From an uncultured Actinomycetes bacterium (lineage in GTDB: Bacteria; Actinomycetota; Acidimicrobiia; Acidimicrobiales; RAAP-2), in contig CAIKNP010000023.1 in assembly GCA_903828785.1 (NCBI GenBank), forward strand, positions 1 to 64,000: DNA of 64,000 bases, given 5' to 3'. Shown here piece after piece: positions 60,820-64,000 of this stretch. Made by a program: the position numbers and the translations under genes. Each line of letters begins with the position of its first letter. Positions within the stretch are counted from its first letter, which is position 1. Below the pieces are notes generated by a model, which was not told the DNA's origin, did no database searches, and saw only the letters and a list, made by a program, of their open reading frames with translations.

Positions 60820-61631
60820 GACAATCCTTCGAAGAGATCCCCACCGCGTAGCGCGGCGGCGTCGCGACGCCAGGGAAGTTGGTAGTACTCGGTGCCAAAG
60901 AGGAGTTCGAACATATCAGGGTCCATCGTAACGAGGTCCCGGTTGTCGGTCTGCGAGGCGTGTAGGGCAATGGCTTGTTGTTTGCGGGCACTGAAATTCG
61001 AGACCTTCATGACGACATCGACGGAATCGTCAGCGATGTCGGGCACCGCGTGCTCGATCCAGGCGGGCAGGAACATGTCCGTACCTCGCGCGCGACTCAA
61101 AAATTCGCTCATCACGCTGTGGGGCGTCACCGGGTAGAAGAGGCGTTGGGCCGAACGGGACAATTCCACCGCCCGCCGGGTCACCGTATTAGCCATGACG
61201 TGGTCCGGGTGGCCGTAGTAGCCATTCTCGTCGTAGGTCACGACCACACTGGCGTCTTCTTCGTCAATCAAATTGGCGATGACCGTAGCGGTGGCCTCGA
61301 CATCACAGTTGATGAAGGCTTCCGAGAGATCGTTGTGGGGCCAGCCCCGCATGCCCGAGTCACTAAAGCCCAGCGACACTTGGCGCTCGAAGCCGACGAG
61401 GTCACCCGCGTACTGCAGTTCCATCGCGCGCGTCGCGCGGGTGACGAGGGAATTGTGCCCCTCCTGTGACCCCGCGCGATTCTGATCGTCGATGCCGAAC
61501 TGTCCGTTGGTGCAGGTGACCAAGACACAGTGGTAGCCCCGCTCGGCGTAATAGGAAGTGATACCGGCGGTAAAGAGGGATTCGTCGTCGGGGTGCGCGT
61601 GAACGCAAAGCAGGCTGGGACGTTTTGTCAT
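60816..61631 (-). CDS. PIG-L-family deacetylase (MshB/Mca paralogue)
   Basis: 271-aa paralogue of the next gene: AHPDDES near residue 12, TCTNGQFG, LGFSDSGMRGWPH and GHPDHVMANTV. It lacks the central insertion of the neighbour, so the pair could divide deacetylation and conjugate-cleavage roles as MshB and Mca do in mycothiol metabolism. TAATCT ends 6 nt before the ATG. Specific substrate inferred only from family. Confidence 0.8.
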   Translation of the reverse strand: MTKRPSLLCVHAHPDDESLFTAGITSYYAERGYHCVLVTCTNGQFGIDDQNRAGSQEGHNSLVTRATRAMELQYAGDLVGFERQVSLGFSDSGMRGWPHNDLSEAFINCDVEATATVIANLIDEEDASVVVTYDENGYYGHPDHVMANTVTRRAVELSRSAQRLFYPVTPHSVMSEFLSRARGTDMFLPAWIEHAVPDIADDSVDVVMKVSNFSARKQQAIALHASQTDNRDLVTMDPDMFELLFGTEYYQLPWRRDAAALRGGDLFEGLS

Positions 61632-61637
61632 GAAACG

Positions 61638-61643
61638 AGATTA
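61638..61643 (-). promoter_or_regulatory. -10-like TAATCT, leaderless spacing to 61631
   Basis: Minus-strand TAATCT, then CGTTTC, then ATG of the PIG-L gene. Confidence 0.45.
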
Positions 61644-61683
61644 GAACCTGGCGAGCGAGACTATGCGTCTCGTGGGCGGCCGT

Positions 61684-62315
61684 CTAGTTGAGGGCGTAAT
61701 AGAGCGGGAGGGCGACGAAGAACAACAAGCTCAGATCCGTCGAAATGAAACTGAGGCCGACGGCGATCAAGTAGCCAAAGGCCCCGGCGCCGATCGGCAA
61801 CGCAGGTGTCGCCACGCGGCCCCATCATCGTGATTGACCCAGGTGTTGGGGCGACGGATAATGAGGGTGAACAAGAACAACCAACTGAGGGCCATCAGGG
61901 TGGCCAGCACGGCGTAGAGCGCTACCGCCGCTCGCTGGTCACTGCGGTTACCGTGTTCCATGGCCTGGGCGAGGACTGAGGTGGGAAAGGAGAGGATGAC
62001 GGCTCCAAAAATAATTCCTACGTTGGCCCACATCAAGTGTTTGTCGACGGAGTGCAGCTTGGCAAAGACCATGTGATGATTCACCCACATGACCGCCACG
62101 TAGAAGAAGGAAGCGGCGAAAGCCAAGTAGGCCGGCCACTGAGCAGCGAGACTGTGCCCGAGGTGGCCCGCGCTGAAGCCGTGGATGTAGACATCGAGGA
62201 TGAGTAGCGTCATCGCGATAGCAAAGACGGCGTCACTGAAGAAGGCGGTGCGCTCGGCGGCGAGCAGCGCAACGAGCTGCCGCTCTTGTTCGTTCGTTTT
62301 ATTTTCTTCGCTCAA
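61684..62315 (-). pseudogene. TMEM175-like channel gene with a frameshift near the 3' end
   Basis: The main frame (61767-62315) gives 182 aa: AERTAFFSDAVFAIAMTLLILD (the first helix with the family FSD motif), then three more helices with VMWVNHHMVFAKLH and a late LIIRRPNTWVNHDDG. It then ends in an unrelated tail. The -1 frame from the GGGG run (plus 61820-61823) continues instead as a family-like last helix, ending FFVALPLYYALN at a TAG (61684-61686). One missing G would explain it, as would -1 slippage. TTG start with GGAGG upstream. Family: TMEM175/DUF1211 potassium channels, usually around 200 aa, so the joined length (about 210) fits. Confidence 0.75.
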
Positions 62316-62423
62316 CTCGGCCTCCGCCCCGTGACACTAGCAAAGGCCCTTCAATCAACCGCCGCGGCTTCGCGTGGCGCAGGAGAGATGCCGCGGCCCT
62401 CGCGGCGAGGCCCGCGGAAGGTT

Positions 62424-64000
62424 TTACGAGGTGGCGAGTTGCACGATGCGCACGACGAGCAGAGCCCCCGCCAGCAGAAGGTAGCTCATCTGGGCTCGCA
62501 TCAACCAGCGTCGGGGCCGCGAAGAGTTCATGGGAGCGAGCAGGGCCAGTCGCGGGGTACGCCAGTCCCGGCGGTCACCATCGAAGGTGGGCCGGCGACC
62601 TTGACGACGTATTCCTACGGGCAAGCCCAGGAGCAGCGCGAGGGCGGCGACGGCGAAGAGCCCTTCCAGCAGCGCCACCACGTTGACGCCGACGAAGAGG
62701 GTAGACACCATCATGGTGATTGACAGCACCACGAGGGTCGCGACAATGCTCACCGCGATGACGTTGAGCCAGCGAGCGTTGACCCAGGGCCCCATGAGCT
62801 CCTTATCGTTGCAAAGCAGAAGCACGTTGATGGTGGTACTGGGCAGCATCAGACCACAGATGGCCTGCACCGCCAAGGTAATGAGACCGAGGGGGGCGTG
62901 AGGAATGAGCGCCACCGTGCCCGCCAGGGCGAGGAGGAGAGCGAAGGCCCCGTAGAAGGCTTTGGCGTCGCGGAGGCGCGCGTTGAGGCTGGCGCCGAGG
63001 CTATTAGTGGAAAAGTCCCCCAGGGCGTACGAACTGGCGAGGGTCACCGCCGCCGCCCCGATGACGGAGGAGTTAAGGAGCAAGATTGCGAACAGGGTGC
63101 CCGATCCGTGACCCACGTAGTGCTTCAGGCCGTTCGCCACCCCGAGCGCGTCGGTGAAGCTACTCGTCCCCCCGTGGGGGGCCAGGGTGGCGGTGGCGCC
63201 AATGATGGCTCCGGCCCCGATGACCACGATGATTGAGCCAATCATCGTGTCGGCCCGCTCGTAGTTGAGCCAACGGGGGGTGATCTTCTTGTCAACGATG
63301 TTGGACTGCTGGAAGTAGAGCTGCCAGGGAGCCACCGTGGTGCCGATGATGGAGATAATGAGCAACACCGCCGCCGAGGTGGCCCCGCCGCGGATACCGG
63401 GTCCTACGGCGTGCGAAAGCATCGGAGCGAAATGGGGTTTGGTCGAGAGGACCAGGGGGACGATAACGAAATTGACCAGTACGAAAAGCATCATGAAACG
63501 CTCCCAGCGCTGGAAGGAACCCGAAGCGGTAACCGCGAAGAGCAGCACGACGGCGACCGGGACCGAAACGAAGGGTGAGACGCCGAAGTAGCGCATGGCC
63601 AGGGAGATGCCAATGAATTCGGTAATGATGATGAGAAAATTCAAGAACAGGATTGACGAGATTGACACGTTGCCCCAGGTCTTGCCGAAACGTTCGCGGA
63701 TGAGCCGTCCGTGGCCCACGCCCGTCACCGCACCGAGCCGCGCCACCATTTCTTGGACGACCACCAGAACGGGAACGAGCAGCGGCAGAGTCCACAGCAG
63801 GGTGTAGCCGAAATTTTGACCCGCCTGGGCGTAAGTGGCCACACCGCCAGCGTCGTTGTCACCGACCATGACGATGAGACCGGGACCCATGATGGCCAGA
63901 AGCGTGAGGAGGTGTCCCCGCGCGCCCTTGCGGGAGCCGGAGTCGTGGGCACCGATTGAGCCAAACGCTCCGGTGATCTGCTGGTGAGACGCCGTGGGTT
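62424..64000 (-). CDS. Nramp-related metal transporter (5' end cut by window edge)
   Basis: At least 525 aa visible; the frame is open through base 64000 with no start codon in the last 110 bases, so the N-terminus lies outside. About eleven membrane helices. The TM1 region reads MGPGLIVMVGDNDAGGVATY, where canonical Nramp has DPGN; the TM6 region reads GTTVAPWQLYFQQS, where canonical Nramp has A-x-x-M with MPH. The loss of the Asn and Met ligands places it among Nramp-related (NRMT-like) carriers rather than standard MntH, so Mg2+ or another cation is possible. Hydrophilic loop rich in Arg (about 440-470). Confidence 0.82.
   Translation of the reverse strand, partial: PTASHQQITGAFGSIGAHDSGSRKGARGHLLTLLAIMGPGLIVMVGDNDAGGVATYAQAGQNFGYTLLWTLPLLVPVLVVVQEMVARLGAVTGVGHGRLIRERFGKTWGNVSISSILFLNFLIIITEFIGISLAMRYFGVSPFVSVPVAVVLLFAVTASGSFQRWERFMMLFVLVNFVIVPLVLSTKPHFAPMLSHAVGPGIRGGATSAAVLLIISIIGTTVAPWQLYFQQSNIVDKKITPRWLNYERADTMIGSIIVVIGAGAIIGATATLAPHGGTSSFTDALGVANGLKHYVGHGSGTLFAILLLNSSVIGAAAVTLASSYALGDFSTNSLGASLNARLRDAKAFYGAFALLLALAGTVALIPHAPLGLITLAVQAICGLMLPSTTINVLLLCNDKELMGPWVNARWLNVIAVSIVATLVVLSITMMVSTLFVGVNVVALLEGLFAVAALALLLGLPVGIRRQGRRPTFDGDRRDWRTPRLALLAPMNSSRPRRWLMRAQMSYLLLAGALLVVRIVQLATS

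Noticed and set aside
1-64000. CRISPR arrays, insertion sequences, prophage or rRNA
   Set aside because: No regularly spaced direct repeats, transposase or phage motifs, or rRNA-like stretches were recognised anywhere in the window.

Overview
The window looks like a chromosomal stretch of an actinomycetote, most plausibly of the class Acidimicrobiia or a close freshwater or soil relative. The strongest evidence is two tiny ribosomal proteins largely confined to Actinomycetota, bS22 (9282-9383) and bL37 (15207-15290). Gene orders typical of the phylum are also present: prs-rplY-pth-mfd and metG-tatD-[rpfB position]-rsmA-ispE, with an MprAB-type two-component pair and tandem PIG-L (MshB/Mca-like) deacetylases. 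The class-level placement is inference. The DNA is moderately GC-rich, densely packed and full of 4-bp start/stop overlaps. No phage, transposon, CRISPR or rRNA was seen. At least thirteen genes have a TANNNT hexamer exactly 6 nt before the start codon, so leaderless transcription is probably routine here.

Layout. 1-5633 (minus): mfd (3' end outside the window), pth, rplY, prs. 5683-9383: alpha/beta hydrolase, GyrI-like protein, tRNA-Gln, response regulator/histidine kinase pair, bS22. 9397-15148 (minus): ispE, rsmA, a secreted PASTA plus RlpA-like (double-psi beta-barrel) protein sitting where RpfB normally lies, tatD, metG, rsmI. 15207-21792: bL37, two small membrane proteins, ctaG, adenosine-kinase-like PfkB protein, pepN, GDT1-family transporter, methyltransferase. 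21789-24936 (minus): a glycan-type cluster (alpha/alpha-barrel protein, methyltransferase, GT4). 24948-32748: NifU-like protein, AhpD-like protein, beta-carbonic anhydrase, pfkA with palindromes upstream, tdk, trmO, second PfkB kinase, secreted unknown, small Cys-rich protein, hydrolase, zinc alcohol dehydrogenase. 32890-41334: secreted unknown, GH4 glycosidase + third PfkB kinase + ABM-like protein, GNAT, aquaporin, sulfurtransferase, a permease fused to two YHS domains, SDR, tRNA-Arg. 41409-44679: secreted propeller-like protein and an ABC-F ATPase. 44676-51541 (minus): oligopeptide importer oppABCDF with a proline-iminopeptidase-like hydrolase. 51671-56116 (minus): nucleoside hydrolase, ribokinase and a complete NMT1/SsuA-type ABC importer. 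56308-59932: ychF, ahcY, cysteine-synthase-like enzyme. 59929-64000 (minus): two PIG-L deacetylases, a frameshifted TMEM175-like channel and an Nramp-related transporter that runs off the right edge.

Together the genes describe an aerobic heterotroph that scavenges peptides, nucleosides and sugars. AhcY-derived adenosine can be recovered by the adenosine kinase. The AhcY, cysteine-synthase-like and PIG-L genes suggest a sulfur/low-molecular-weight-thiol neighbourhood. The observations most worth following up are the RpfB-position PASTA/RlpA protein, the permease-YHS fusion with an internal ribosome-binding site, the nucleoside hydrolase-ribokinase-ABC operon, and the leaderless promoter architecture.
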